Origin: Palsa-1150 sp964531095
Lineage (GTDB): Bacteria; Myxococcota_A; Polyangia; Polyangiales; Polyangiaceae
NCBI GenBank assembly: GCA_964531095.1
Contig: CAZHED010000018.1
Span: 1 to 64,000, forward strand
Direction of reading: 5' to 3'
Length of the DNA stretch: 64,000 nt
Part shown: positions 1 to 8,675 of the stretch, one piece after another
Layout of the letters: every line of letters begins with the position of its first letter
Numbering within the stretch: position 1 is the first letter of the stretch
Notes under the pieces: generated by a model
Databases searched by the model: none
Told to the model about the DNA's origin: nothing
Seen by the model: only the letters and a program-made list of their open reading frames with translations
Translations under genes and position numbers: made by a program

Positions 1-142
1 ATCTCCCAACCTCGCCCGCGCATCTCCCAACCTCGCCCGCGCATCTCCCAACCTCCCCGGCGTATCTCCCAACCTCCCCGGCGTATCTCCCAACCTCCCC
101 GGCGTATCTCCAACCTCGCGTATCTGCCTAGGTCGCCGGCGT
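1..142. repeat. 21-bp tandem repeat array at the left edge
   Basis: Direct reading shows units of 21 bp starting ATCTCCCAACCTC at 1, 22, 43, 64 and 85, a shortened 16-bp unit at 106, a diverged unit at 122, and a part unit at 143 that runs into the stop codon of the next gene. The first two copies end CGCCCGCGC and the next three end CCCCGGCGT, so copies have been homogenised in blocks. The array lies just 3' of the minus-strand peptidase gene. It may continue beyond the window edge. No spacers separate the units, so it is not a CRISPR array. Confidence 0.95.
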
Positions 143-148
143 ATCTGC

Positions 149-2275
149 CTACCAGACCTCGCAGCGCTTCTCTTTGCTTCGAACCATCGGCGACCCCTCG
201 TGGCACTGGAATGCAGCCGCAAACTCCGGCAGGTTCGAGAGCGGCCCGTTGACCCGGAACTTAGGCGGCGAGTGCGGATTGGTCGCCACGAGGAGCCGGA
301 GCGACTCGGGCCGGTAGTTCGCACACCACGCCTGCGCAAAGCCGAGGAAGAACTGTTGCTCGGGCGTGAAACCGCCAACGGCCTGGGTCGCGCCGTTCTC
401 CTTCTCGGCGCGCTCGAATGCCGCGTACGACAGCTTGAGGCCACCCAGATCGGCGATGTTCTCCCCCAGGGTGAGCTTGCCTTTGATGTGCTGATCGTCG
501 ACGGCGACGTAGTCGTCGTACTGCTTCTCGACGCAGCTCGCGCGCCGATCGAACTCCGCGCTCACGGGCGCCGTCCACCAATCGCGCAGGTTGCCCTCGG
601 CGTCGAACTGCCTGCCCTCGTCATCGAAGCCGTGGGTGAGCTCGTGGCCGACGACCATTCCGATGCCTCCGAAGTTGAGGCCGGGGGTCTGTGTCTTCGC
701 ATAGAAGGGGTGCTCGAGGATCCCCGCCGGAAAGACCATCTCGTTCATCGTCGGCTCGTAGTAGGCGTTCACGGTGGGCGGGGTCATCTCCCACTCTTCC
801 TTGTCGACGGGCTTGCCCACTTTGCCCAGGCTGCGTTTGACTTCGAAGCGGGTGGCGCTCTCGACGTTCTTCACGAACGACGCGCGGTCGATGGCCAAGC
901 CTTGGTAGCTGCGCCACTTGGCCGGGAAGCCGATCTTGTTCACGATCTTGGCGAGCTTGCCTTCGGCCCGCGTCCTCGTCGTGTCGTCCATCCACGGCAC
1001 GGCGTCGAGATCGGCCTTCATCGAGGCCTCGATCCCCGCGACCATCTGCTCGGCAGCTCGTTTTCCGTCTTCGCCCAGGTGGTCTTTCACGAATGGCTGC
1101 GCCAGCGCCTCGCCCATCATTTGGTCCGCGAAGCCGACGCATCGCTTCCAGCGCGGCTGAAGCACCTTCGTGCCGGTCAAGACCTGACGGAAGTGAAACC
1201 ACTCGTCGACGAACTTCTGCGAGAGGAGGGGCGATGCGGACCGGGCGAGGTGCCAGCGAAGGTAGACACGCCAGTCGGGCAACTTCGACGGGGTGACGAG
1301 AGCGTCGAGCTTCTTGACGAACTCCGGCTGTCCGACGTTGATCGCCGTGATGTTCGGGAAACCGACCGCGGCGAGGTACCCGTCCCACGACACGTCGGGC
1401 GCGAGTTTCTTCAACCCGTCGAGGTCGACCCGATGGTAGATTTTTTGGGGGTCGCGTAGCTCGACCTTCGTCATCGACGCGCCCGCGAGATCGGTCTCCA
1501 GCTTGATGACGGTCTGGGCGTCCGCGGCCGCTTGCGCCGCGTTCTCGCCGAAGAGCTCGAGCGTGCGCGCAACGTGCTTCTCGTAGGCCGCCCGGATGTC
1601 TTTGGTGCGCTGGTCGTCTCGAAAATAGTAGTCGCGCTCCGGCAGCCCGAGGCCGCCCTGCGAGACCCCCGCGATCATGTGCTCGGTGTCTTTCATGTCG
1701 ATCTCGCTGTCGAATCCGAACGCAGCGCCGACGCCGATCGTGTGCAAGTGGGCGATCTCCTGCACGAGGCTCTTCGGGTCGCGAACCGCCTGGATTCGCT
1801 CGAGCTCCGGCTTCAGATCGTAAAGGCCACTCTTTTCAATCGCCGGCTCGTCCATGCAAGACGCCCAGAGGGCGCCGAGCTCGGCTCCGTACGCGTCGCC
1901 GCGCGTGTCGCCCTGGGCGTCGCGATCGAGGATGGCGCGGAGGGACTTCATGTTGTCCTCGTGCAAGACGCTGAAGCTTCGAACCCAGCTCGCCTCGTCT
2001 TCCGGGATCGGAGTCGCCTTCATCCAGCCGCCGCACGCGAACTGGTAGACGTCGTCGCAGGGCGAGACCGATCGGTCGAGCGCGGCTTCGTCCGGCCCGG
2101 TCCGATCGTCGTCGCGGCGCGCCGATGGAGGCCCCACGGGAAACGTCGCGGTGGGAAGCGCCGTGGTCGGCGGCGGAACGTTCGGCGGCGAACCTTCTCG
2201 GCCGCAGGCAAAGACGAACGCCGCCGCGCAAGGCAGGGCCACCAGGGCGAGAAGGGAAAGCCGGACGCAACGCAT
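149..2275 (-). CDS. M13-family (neprilysin/PepO-type) zinc metallopeptidase, lipoprotein
   Basis: The protein has 708 residues. It starts MRCVRLSLL and has a lipobox (VFAC, Cys24), so it is probably anchored as a lipoprotein in the envelope. The mature N-terminus has the M13 feature CDDVYQFACGGWM. The zinc site HELTH lies near residue 544, and ENIADLGG near residue 600 supplies the third ligand, a Glu. The C-terminus ends in the usual conserved Cys-Trp region (KEKRCEVW). M13 enzymes cleave oligopeptides in the periplasm or outside the cell. The reading frame stays open upstream to 2734, but the ATG at 2275 is chosen because the signal peptide starts there and the extension is low-complexity and Arg/Ser-rich. 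It is divergent from the next gene across about 110 bp. Confidence 0.93.
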   Translation of the reverse strand: MRCVRLSLLALVALPCAAAFVFACGREGSPPNVPPPTTALPTATFPVGPPSARRDDDRTGPDEAALDRSVSPCDDVYQFACGGWMKATPIPEDEASWVRSFSVLHEDNMKSLRAILDRDAQGDTRGDAYGAELGALWASCMDEPAIEKSGLYDLKPELERIQAVRDPKSLVQEIAHLHTIGVGAAFGFDSEIDMKDTEHMIAGVSQGGLGLPERDYYFRDDQRTKDIRAAYEKHVARTLELFGENAAQAAADAQTVIKLETDLAGASMTKVELRDPQKIYHRVDLDGLKKLAPDVSWDGYLAAVGFPNITAINVGQPEFVKKLDALVTPSKLPDWRVYLRWHLARSASPLLSQKFVDEWFHFRQVLTGTKVLQPRWKRCVGFADQMMGEALAQPFVKDHLGEDGKRAAEQMVAGIEASMKADLDAVPWMDDTTRTRAEGKLAKIVNKIGFPAKWRSYQGLAIDRASFVKNVESATRFEVKRSLGKVGKPVDKEEWEMTPPTVNAYYEPTMNEMVFPAGILEHPFYAKTQTPGLNFGGIGMVVGHELTHGFDDEGRQFDAEGNLRDWWTAPVSAEFDRRASCVEKQYDDYVAVDDQHIKGKLTLGENIADLGGLKLSYAAFERAEKENGATQAVGGFTPEQQFFLGFAQAWCANYRPESLRLLVATNPHSPPKFRVNGPLSNLPEFAAAFQCHEGSPMVRSKEKRCEVW

Positions 2276-2384
2276 GGCAAGCCGTATGGCGCAGAATCGG
2301 ACGCCCGTCCACGGAAGGAAACCGGGACGGGGAGGCGCACGACTCCACCTTGACCGGTGCCGCCGCCGATGCTTCATCCCGTGG

Positions 2385-4961
2385 GTGATTTGGCGAGAGC
2401 GCACGAGCGCGTGGCTGCGCGAGCGCAGTCGGCTGCCTCTGGCGTGCGCCGCCTTGAGCGCATGGGGTGGACTGGCGCGAAGCCCGGCCGCGCACGATTT
2501 GCCCAGTTTGGCGAGCGCGCTCGGTCGGTCCGCCGGTGGAGCGCTCGTTTCGGGCGACGACGTCCGCTGGGAGCCCTCGGGCGGAGAGGTGGTCGACTTC
2601 GTGCTCGGGCGGCGGATTCTGTTTCTCGCCCGCCCCGCAGGGGACGACGCGCGCGACGTGTGGCGCGCCCGGGTGCGGGTCGCGCCGGAGGGAGCGGCGA
2701 TCGAAGTTGTCGACGCGCACAACCTGACGAGCACACCGCTCGGCGACGATCACGAGTTGGTGGTGCGTGGCACCCATGCGGCGTTCGCGACCCGGGCCTA
2801 CGGTCAGGAGCAGAGCCTGACGGCGCTGGATCTCGCGGGCGAGGCGGGGCAGAACCGAACGCAAGGGTTGGCGGATCGCGCGATGGCCGCGATCACCAAC
2901 CTGCAGCAGACCGGGGCCCCCAGCGGGATCGGCCGGGTCGACATCACGCTCGAGTCCCCTGCGGGAGCGGCCGCGCTAGAGCTGGACGAAGCCGCGCTGG
3001 CGATCGCCCTCTATGACGACCGCCGGCGCACTCCGATGCGGAGCGCGCGCCTCGACCTCGCTCGCGGCGAGCTGATCGCCGCCGCGTCCGGGATGCGTGC
3101 CACCCCGTCGATGCACCTGCCCAAGCGCTTCTCGCACTGGACCGTCGACACGCTGCGGGCCGTTCCGTGGATCGGCCCTGCGCCGATTGCGTCGCTCGAG
3201 GACGCTGCGCTCGGGGCACGCGACGCGTACCGCCGTTTCACCTTCAAGGCGAGCGGCGGCGCCGGCGCCAGCGCCGTTGCCGCGGATCCCCCGCCGCCCG
3301 TCCTCGACACGTCGCAGGCTTCGGTGGAAGAGGCCCACTGGCCGCCGCCGCACGTCCAGAGCATCTGGAAAGTGGCCGAGAAGGGAGAGGGCGACTGGCA
3401 GCCACCCGAAGTGCCCTGGCTGCGCAAGCTCCCCGGAGCTGGGCCGGACGCTCCCCTGCCCGTCTACGTCACCTTCGTCCGCCCGGACGACGAGCGCCCG
3501 TACGCGAAAGTGCTCCTGGTCGCGATGGACATGCGCCAGCTCGACCTCGACATGGAGGCGGGCGTCGAAGACCCGGAGCCATTGACCGGTCCCCACGGGG
3601 CCGGGCGGATCCCCCGCGATCCGGCGACATATCGGCGCGTCCTCGCTGCGTTCAACGGAGCGTTCAAGACCGAGCACGGTCACTACGGCATGATGGTGCA
3701 CAAGCGCGTGCTCCTTCCCCCGGTGCCCGGGTCGGCGACCGTCGTGGTGCTCGACGACGGGCGCGTGGGCTTCGGCACGTGGGGCGCGGACCGAAAAGCC
3801 GGGGCGATCGACGGCGTCGACGACGACTCGATCGTCTCGTTCCGGCAGAACCTGGACCCGCTCATCGACCACGGGCAGGTCAACCCGACGGGCCGCAACC
3901 TTTGGGGTTTCACGCTCCCGGGCAAGGGCGCACAGACCGAGCGGTCGGGGATCTGCGTGACGGCGAGCGGCCACCTCCTCTACGCGTGGGGCGACGACGT
4001 CAGCGCGACGACGCTCGCGAGAGCGATGAAGATGGGGGGGTGCGACTACGCGATGCACCTCGACATGAACCCGTACCACACCGGGTTTCTCTTCGCGGCG
4101 ATCGACGACCTTCCCAGGAAGTACAAGTCGCAGCTCTTGACGTCGGGCATGTCGATCCCCGTCGACCGATACATCCAGTACGCCCCGAAGGATTTCTTTT
4201 ACGTCATGCTGCACGACCCGTCGCCGCCCGCCGTCGACGGAAACGGCCCGTGGGAAGCGGACGGCGGCACGCAGCCTCCGCCCCATTGGATGCCCGGGAT
4301 CTGGCGAGCGAAGGTCGCGGGGGACCTCTCGCTTTACGACGTCGAGCCCGGGCGAGCGACGTGGAGAATCCGGGCGGGCTCGCTGGAGTCGCCCGCGTCG
4401 AACCCTCTGCGCGAGCTCACGGGCGACGACGCGAAGCGCGTGCTTTTCGCCGTGGGCGCGGGAATCGCGCTGGAGAAGAAGCCACGGGGTCTCGCCACCG
4501 ACGGACGGCTTGCGGTTCCGCTGCACGGCGGCGCCGAATCGGGAGCTCTCGTCGTCGGCTCGGACGGCACTCTTGCGATGGTCCGGGCGACGGACGCAGG
4601 GCCCCTGGGCGCGCACGACGACATGCTGGAGCTACCGATCGTCTTGTGGGACGGCAAAGTGGAGGCCAGTCCCAACGGCGCAGTCGAGGTGCACGCAGCC
4701 ATCGGCCTGGCGCCGTCCGGGCGCGTCTTGATCGCCCGCGGCTCATTTGCAGGCGCGGCTCCCCTCGCGGAGGCGTTGGCGCGCGCCGGATGCACCCGTG
4801 CTCTCTCGCTCGATCGAGGCGCCCGCGCCAGCGCATTCCTCAACCGAGCCGGAACCGATGATCCGCCGCGCGGGCGATACGACGAGTCCGTCGTCTACGC
4901 GATCGCAGCTTCGCTGCGTCCAAGAGGGTTTCGGTTCTACGCCGCCTCGGCCCCGCCGTGA
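2385..4961 (+). CDS. Large exported protein with phosphodiester glycosidase (NAGPA-like) domain
   Basis: The protein has about 858 residues. The GTG at 2385 is chosen because it gives an Arg-containing n-region followed by a hydrophobic stretch (LPLACAALSAWGGLA), which suits a signal peptide. The open frame back to 2151 would overlap the divergent peptidase gene. Residues about 400-590 look like the NAGPA/phosphodiester glycosidase fold: FNGAFK, then SGICVTASGHLLYAW, then YAMHLDMNPYHTG, where this family usually has an LDGGGS-type loop. Members hydrolyse sugar phosphodiesters, but the Asn-Pro variant of the loop makes the substrate uncertain. The flanking N- and C-terminal regions (about 400 and 270 residues) match nothing I recognise. 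The 3' end overlaps the convergent sigma factor gene by 25 bp. Confidence 0.75.
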   Translation: MIWRERTSAWLRERSRLPLACAALSAWGGLARSPAAHDLPSLASALGRSAGGALVSGDDVRWEPSGGEVVDFVLGRRILFLARPAGDDARDVWRARVRVAPEGAAIEVVDAHNLTSTPLGDDHELVVRGTHAAFATRAYGQEQSLTALDLAGEAGQNRTQGLADRAMAAITNLQQTGAPSGIGRVDITLESPAGAAALELDEAALAIALYDDRRRTPMRSARLDLARGELIAAASGMRATPSMHLPKRFSHWTVDTLRAVPWIGPAPIASLEDAALGARDAYRRFTFKASGGAGASAVAADPPPPVLDTSQASVEEAHWPPPHVQSIWKVAEKGEGDWQPPEVPWLRKLPGAGPDAPLPVYVTFVRPDDERPYAKVLLVAMDMRQLDLDMEAGVEDPEPLTGPHGAGRIPRDPATYRRVLAAFNGAFKTEHGHYGMMVHKRVLLPPVPGSATVVVLDDGRVGFGTWGADRKAGAIDGVDDDSIVSFRQNLDPLIDHGQVNPTGRNLWGFTLPGKGAQTERSGICVTASGHLLYAWGDDVSATTLARAMKMGGCDYAMHLDMNPYHTGFLFAAIDDLPRKYKSQLLTSGMSIPVDRYIQYAPKDFFYVMLHDPSPPAVDGNGPWEADGGTQPPPHWMPGIWRAKVAGDLSLYDVEPGRATWRIRAGSLESPASNPLRELTGDDAKRVLFAVGAGIALEKKPRGLATDGRLAVPLHGGAESGALVVGSDGTLAMVRATDAGPLGAHDDMLELPIVLWDGKVEASPNGAVEVHAAIGLAPSGRVLIARGSFAGAAPLAEALARAGCTRALSLDRGARASAFLNRAGTDDPPRGRYDESVVYAIAASLRPRGFRFYAASAPP

Positions 4962-5566
4962 TCCGCGAGGGTCTCGCGCAGGCGCCCCATGGCGCGCGCG
5001 TGCAGCTGCGACACCCGCGGCTCGCTGACTCCAAGGCGCGACGCGATGGTCTTGAATGGGATGCCTTCGAAGTAATGCCAGCCCACGATGTTCGCCTCTC
5101 GCTCGGGCAGGAGCTGAACCGCACGCTCGAGCGCGACGCGGTCCATCCGCTGCTCCACCTGCTCCTGAGGAGACGCCATCGACTCGTCGACGAAGGACTG
5201 AGCCTGCGCCTCGGGGAGATCGTCGAAGCCCACCACCGAAGCGCCGCCCCCCTCGCCTTGGGCCTGAGCCTTCGCCACGCGCGTGCGCGCGCGTCGCGTC
5301 AGCCAATCTTGCGAGCGCAACTCGTCGACGACGGCGCCGCGGATGCGGATGCGGGCGTACCAATCGAAGGCCGGCCCTCGCTCGACGCTCTTTCGAAGCG
5401 CGTCGATGAGCCCGAACGCGCCCGCTGCCACGAGGTCGTCGCGAAGGACGTTCGGAGGCAGCTTTCGCAACACCCGGCAGACGACCTGGTGGACGAGGGG
5501 CATGTACAATGTGAGCTCCTCGCGGGTGGGCGAGCTGGGAAGCGAATGGGAGGCGCAGGGCTTCAT
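4937..5566 (-). CDS. RNA polymerase sigma factor, FliA/WhiG (sigma-28) type
   Basis: The 209-residue protein has only the core sigma regions. Region 2 shows DLVAAGAFGLIDALRK followed by FDWYARIRIRGAVVDELR, which is diagnostic of the FliA/WhiG group. Region 4 shows PEREANIVGWHYFEGIPFKT and GVSEPRVSQLHARAM, a helix-turn-helix for the -35 element. The ATG at 5566 is supported by a GGAG box six bases upstream; longer starts up to 5617 have no such support. No flagellar gene or FlgM-like anti-sigma is visible nearby, so its regulon is unknown. The perfect palindrome 45 bp upstream of the start may control it. The 3' end overlaps the convergent gene by 25 bp. Confidence 0.9.
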   Translation of the reverse strand: MKPCASHSLPSSPTREELTLYMPLVHQVVCRVLRKLPPNVLRDDLVAAGAFGLIDALRKSVERGPAFDWYARIRIRGAVVDELRSQDWLTRRARTRVAKAQAQGEGGGASVVGFDDLPEAQAQSFVDESMASPQEQVEQRMDRVALERAVQLLPEREANIVGWHYFEGIPFKTIASRLGVSEPRVSQLHARAMGRLRETLADHGGAEAA

Positions 5567-5895
5567 CGCAGTCTCCAAGGTGACGTAGACAGGAGCGCCC
5601 CTGTTTGCGCATCTCATGCCATGAGAGATAGGCGAGTCATTCCAGCCAGTTGCATCCAGGCCTGCGTTTCTTCATGGGTACGAATTGACCGCGCCGTTCC
5701 CGGTTCCTTCTTCAATACGCTTTCTTTCGGCGATTTTTCCTTCGAGTCTCCCCTGACCCATCTGGGTAAACGAGGCCCGATGGTGGCGCGAAAGACCCTG
5801 CAAGCCTGCGGGACTACTGGGGTCGGCCCGCAGTGATGCCGGTGCAACTTCGAAGGTGCTGAAAGGGGAGATTCGACCGCCAGGGACACAAGCGG
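5567..5895. other. Intergenic leader between sigma factor and LysM peptidase genes
   Basis: This 329-bp stretch lies between two minus-strand genes and is more AT-rich than its surroundings, particularly at 5640-5760. It carries the palindrome at 5611-5627 and a short inverted repeat, CTGCGGG at 5806-5812 with CCCGCAG at 5827-5833. A minus-strand open frame at 5614-5889 (91 codons) has no recognisable motif or convincing start. It probably holds the sigma factor promoter. I recognise no riboswitch or small RNA in it. Confidence 0.6.
5611..5627. promoter_or_regulatory. Perfect 8-bp inverted repeat, candidate operator
   Basis: The sequence ATCTCATG-C-CATGAGAT is a perfect palindrome with a one-base centre. 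It lies 45 bp upstream of the start codon of the FliA/WhiG-type sigma gene. The size and position suit a dimeric repressor or autoregulator site, or a short hairpin in the leader. No protein is assigned to it. Confidence 0.5.
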
Positions 5896-6765
5896 CTAGT
5901 TGTGCGGGGTCTCCACGGAGCCGACGGTCGGCGCTGAGCCCCTGTCGTCGGGAACGTCGCTCGCGCCTTCATCCGCCGCCACGCCCGGCTTGTCGTACTT
6001 CGGCGGCTCACCCGGTCTTGACCAGTCCACCCAATAGGCCTTGGTGTCGCGCACGTCGAGGTGCACAAAGGAGCTGTTCGGGTAGTAGCCGCAACCCGCG
6101 CTTCGCAACGTTCGACAGAAGTCGCGGAGCGCTTCGTCGCTCACGCCGCGAATGCGAAAGTCCATCGCTTTGCCGTAGTTGTGGTTCGAATGCGGCGTGT
6201 ACTGCGTCGGCGTGTAGCCCCGATAGCCGCTCACGACTTCGATCGCCCTGCCGCCGAAGTGATTCGCGACAATACCCACGAGCGACACGAGCCGCGGGTC
6301 GACGGGGTGCATCTCATTTCCTTGTCGCATCATCCGCTCGAACGCTCGGAGCGCGGTGGGCGGCACGTGGCCGCGCGCGTCCCTCACCCGGACGTGAAAG
6401 TCCTCCCCGTAGCGGACGGCGTGGATCGTGTCGCTCTCGGCGTGACCGCGCGGCTCGGCAGGCGGCTGGAGCTCGGCTTCGACCGCGCGGGGCGCCGCCC
6501 GGTGGGGCGACTCCTCCCGCTTGTCGGCCTGGGTGTGCTTCTTCTTCGGACCGTCCACGCCGGGGATGACCAGCGTTTGCCCTGGTTTCAGGTGCTTGGC
6601 GTCGGCCAGATGGTTGGCGTCGAGGATCGACTTCTCCGTGACGTGGTAGCGATGCGCAATCGCCTCGATCGTGTGCCCCCTCTGCACGATGTGCGTGATG
6701 TCGGCGTGAGCCACGGAGGGTAGCGCCAAAAGGGCGACTCCAATCAACGAACCCACTTCGCGCAT
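5896..6765 (-). CDS. Exported LysM plus M15-like (DUF882-type) murein peptidase
   Basis: The 289-residue protein starts MREVGSLIG with a clear signal peptide ending near residue 21 (SVAHA). A LysM peptidoglycan-binding domain covers residues about 25-68 (HIVQRGHTIEAIAHRYHV through LKPGQTLVIP). A charged linker leads to a DUF882/M15-type peptidase domain from about residue 140. Its probable zinc ligands are the His and Asp of HNYGKAMDF and the His of FVHLDV. The family cuts peptide crosslinks in murein. The frame is open to 6969, but the ATG at 6765 starts the signal peptide. It is divergent from pilM, so it may help open the wall for pilus assembly; that link is only inferred from position. 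Confidence 0.88.
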   Translation of the reverse strand: MREVGSLIGVALLALPSVAHADITHIVQRGHTIEAIAHRYHVTEKSILDANHLADAKHLKPGQTLVIPGVDGPKKKHTQADKREESPHRAAPRAVEAELQPPAEPRGHAESDTIHAVRYGEDFHVRVRDARGHVPPTALRAFERMMRQGNEMHPVDPRLVSLVGIVANHFGGRAIEVVSGYRGYTPTQYTPHSNHNYGKAMDFRIRGVSDEALRDFCRTLRSAGCGYYPNSSFVHLDVRDTKAYWVDWSRPGEPPKYDKPGVAADEGASDVPDDRGSAPTVGSVETPHN

Positions 6766-6971
6766 GTGCGGTAGCGGTATACTCAAAAACGACGCGCGTC
6801 GCACTTCAGGCGAGGGCCCCCTCGAAGGGGAACCCGGCGAGCCCCCACGGAAGAGGCGCGTGGTTTTTTGACGCGGTACTTCGGCGGGTGCCACACTTGC
6901 TCTCGACATCTCTACCCACGGTCGCGGCTCTCGCGAGCTTCGGCGGCTCTCATCTGCATGCAAAGGCAAGC

Positions 6972-8036
6972 ATGGCCGAAGGCAAGAACCTCGTCGGTGT
7001 CGACATCGGCGCGAGCTCGATCAAGGTCGTGCAGCTCAAAGAGTCGCGCAAGAAGCTGCAGATTGTGCGGTGGGGATACGCTCCGCTCCCGCCGCAGACA
7101 ATCATCGACAGTCACGTCATGAACTCCGGTGCGGTCATCGAGGCTCTCGCGCGCATCTTCCACGACGGCAAGATCCAGCAGCGCGACGTGGCGATCGGCG
7201 TCTACGGGCAAAGCGTCATCGTGCGCAACATCAGTGTGCCGATCATGACGGCGGCCGAGCTCGACGAGCAGATTCACTGGGAAGCCGAGCAGCACATTCC
7301 GTTCGACATCAAGCTCATGTCGGTCGACTACGAGGTGCTGCGGCGCCGGTCCGAGGCCGGGCAGATGGATCTGCTCCTCGTCGCCGCAAAGAAGGACGAG
7401 ATCAGCGATTACGCGGCGATCCTTCGCGAGGCGAAGCTCAAGCCGATCGTCGTCGACATGAACGTCTTCACCATCCAGAACATTTTCGAGCATCAGTACG
7501 GATTGCCCGCGGACGGGACCATCGCGCTCCTCAACGTCGGCGCGGCGGTGTCTACGCTGAACATCGTGTCCAAGGGGGTGAGCACCTTCCGGCGCGAGAT
7601 CACCAACGCGGGCAATGCCGTCACAGAAGAGATTCGCAAAGGGCTCGGCTGCTCTTACGAGCAAGCGGAAGCGTACAAGCACGGGGGCGGACCGACGCAG
7701 ATCGTTCCCCGCGAAGTGACGCAAATCATCGATCAAGCGTGCCAGGGGTTGGCCGGCGAGATTCAGCGATCGCTCGACTTTCATCTGGCGACCACCGGTG
7801 AGCAGGACATTGGCCGGGTCTATATTTCCGGCGGAAGCGCGTACCTCGCGCCGCTCGTGCAAGCCGTGGAGCGCCGGGCCCGCGTGCCCGTCGAGCTGTT
7901 CGACCCGATGACCAACCTTTCGGTCGATCCCAAGCTCGACAACGAGCCGCAACTTCGCGCGGTTGCCGCACAGATGGTCGTCGCGCTCGGGCTGTCGCTT
8001 CGATGCGACAAGGAGCGTCGGCAGTGGTCCGCGTAA
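6972..8036 (+). CDS. pilM: Type IV pilus assembly protein PilM
   Basis: The 354-residue protein is an actin/FtsA-like cytoplasmic ATPase. NLVGVDIGASSIKVVQL at the N-terminus is the phosphate-1 motif, VISGGSAYL-like sequence (VYISGGSAYLAPL) near residue 280 is the adenosine motif, and HWEAEQHIPFDI is a typical PilM signature. PilM binds the cytoplasmic tail of PilN and couples the inner-membrane platform to the pilus motors. The ATG at 6972 puts the conserved motif about 8 residues from the start. It is the first gene of pilMNOPQ and overlaps pilN by 13 bp. Confidence 0.96.
   Translation: MAEGKNLVGVDIGASSIKVVQLKESRKKLQIVRWGYAPLPPQTIIDSHVMNSGAVIEALARIFHDGKIQQRDVAIGVYGQSVIVRNISVPIMTAAELDEQIHWEAEQHIPFDIKLMSVDYEVLRRRSEAGQMDLLLVAAKKDEISDYAAILREAKLKPIVVDMNVFTIQNIFEHQYGLPADGTIALLNVGAAVSTLNIVSKGVSTFRREITNAGNAVTEEIRKGLGCSYEQAEAYKHGGGPTQIVPREVTQIIDQACQGLAGEIQRSLDFHLATTGEQDIGRVYISGGSAYLAPLVQAVERRARVPVELFDPMTNLSVDPKLDNEPQLRAVAAQMVVALGLSLRCDKERRQWSA
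8011..8015 (+). promoter_or_regulatory. Ribosome binding site deciding the pilN start
   Basis: AGGAG lies inside the 3' end of pilM, eight bases before the GTG at 8024. It favours that GTG over the in-frame ATG at 8003 and points to translational coupling of pilM and pilN. Confidence 0.7.
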
Positions 8037-8674
8037 ACCTGCTCCCCGACAAGCGCCAGGCCGCTCGGCGGATGGTCGCTACCGAGCCGACGCAGCTGTG
8101 GCTGCTCGGGGTGATAGGCGCGTTCGTCGGAACGGTGGTCGCGTGCCTTTTCGTGCAGAAGCTGAAGCAGGACCAGTTGCGCGACATTCTCGCCGAGAAT
8201 GGGCGCATCCAAGGCCAGATTGATACGATCAAAAGGCAGACCGCCAACCACCCCGAGATCAAAGCGAAGCTGAAGGAGTTGCGCGACCGCGAAGAAGCGA
8301 TCCAGAAGCTCCAAGCCGCCCGCACCGGGCCCACCTCGACGCTTCTCGAGCTGGCTCACGTGCTCACCCCAGGCCGCGGCCCGACGACCGACCGCGACCG
8401 GCTCGAGCAGCTGAAACGCGACAATCCGGCCGAGGTCTACAACGCGAACTGGGACCCCCGGAGGCTCTGGCTCACGTCGTACCTGGAGTCTGAGCGCACG
8501 GTGAAGCTGGGAGGCCTCGCGCGCGACGGCGAAGACGTCAGCGAGCTCGAACGACGCCTCAAGGCCAGCGATTACTTTGCAGACGTCAAGCTGCTGCCCG
8601 GAGCGAAAGTGGTCGATCAGCAGTCGCACCAGGAGCTCTTCCGGTTCGAGCTCTCAGCGAAAGTGAAGTACTAG
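8024..8674 (+). CDS. pilN: Type IV pilus inner-membrane protein PilN
   Basis: The 216-residue protein begins VVRVNLLPDKRQ, the cytoplasmic NLLP motif that docks into PilM. One membrane helix (about residues 25-44, LWLLGVIGAFVGTVVACLFV) is followed by a periplasmic coiled coil and a ferredoxin-like domain, as usual for PilN. It dimerises with PilO and forms the alignment complex between PilM and the secretin. The GTG start is chosen from the AGGAG box and from homologous PilN N-termini. Its stop is one base before pilO. Confidence 0.94.
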   Translation: MVRVNLLPDKRQAARRMVATEPTQLWLLGVIGAFVGTVVACLFVQKLKQDQLRDILAENGRIQGQIDTIKRQTANHPEIKAKLKELRDREEAIQKLQAARTGPTSTLLELAHVLTPGRGPTTDRDRLEQLKRDNPAEVYNANWDPRRLWLTSYLESERTVKLGGLARDGEDVSELERRLKASDYFADVKLLPGAKVVDQQSHQELFRFELSAKVKY

Positions 8675-8675
8675 A

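Noticed and set aside
1..142. Possible CRISPR array
   Set aside because: Units are directly adjacent without spacers and no cas gene is near.
2151..2384. N-terminal extension of the phosphodiester glycosidase-like gene
   Set aside because: It would overlap the signal peptide of the divergent peptidase and contains Arg-rich low-complexity sequence; GTG 2385 gives a signal peptide.
5614..5889. Minus-strand 91-codon frame between the sigma and LysM genes
   Set aside because: No ribosome binding site, no motif, and it covers the likely promoter region.
5640..5895. Possible cyclic-di-GMP (GEMM) riboswitch upstream of the sigma gene
   Set aside because: An ACGCAGGCCTGGATGCAAC-like stretch on the minus strand recalled it, but the conserved core and paired helices are not there.
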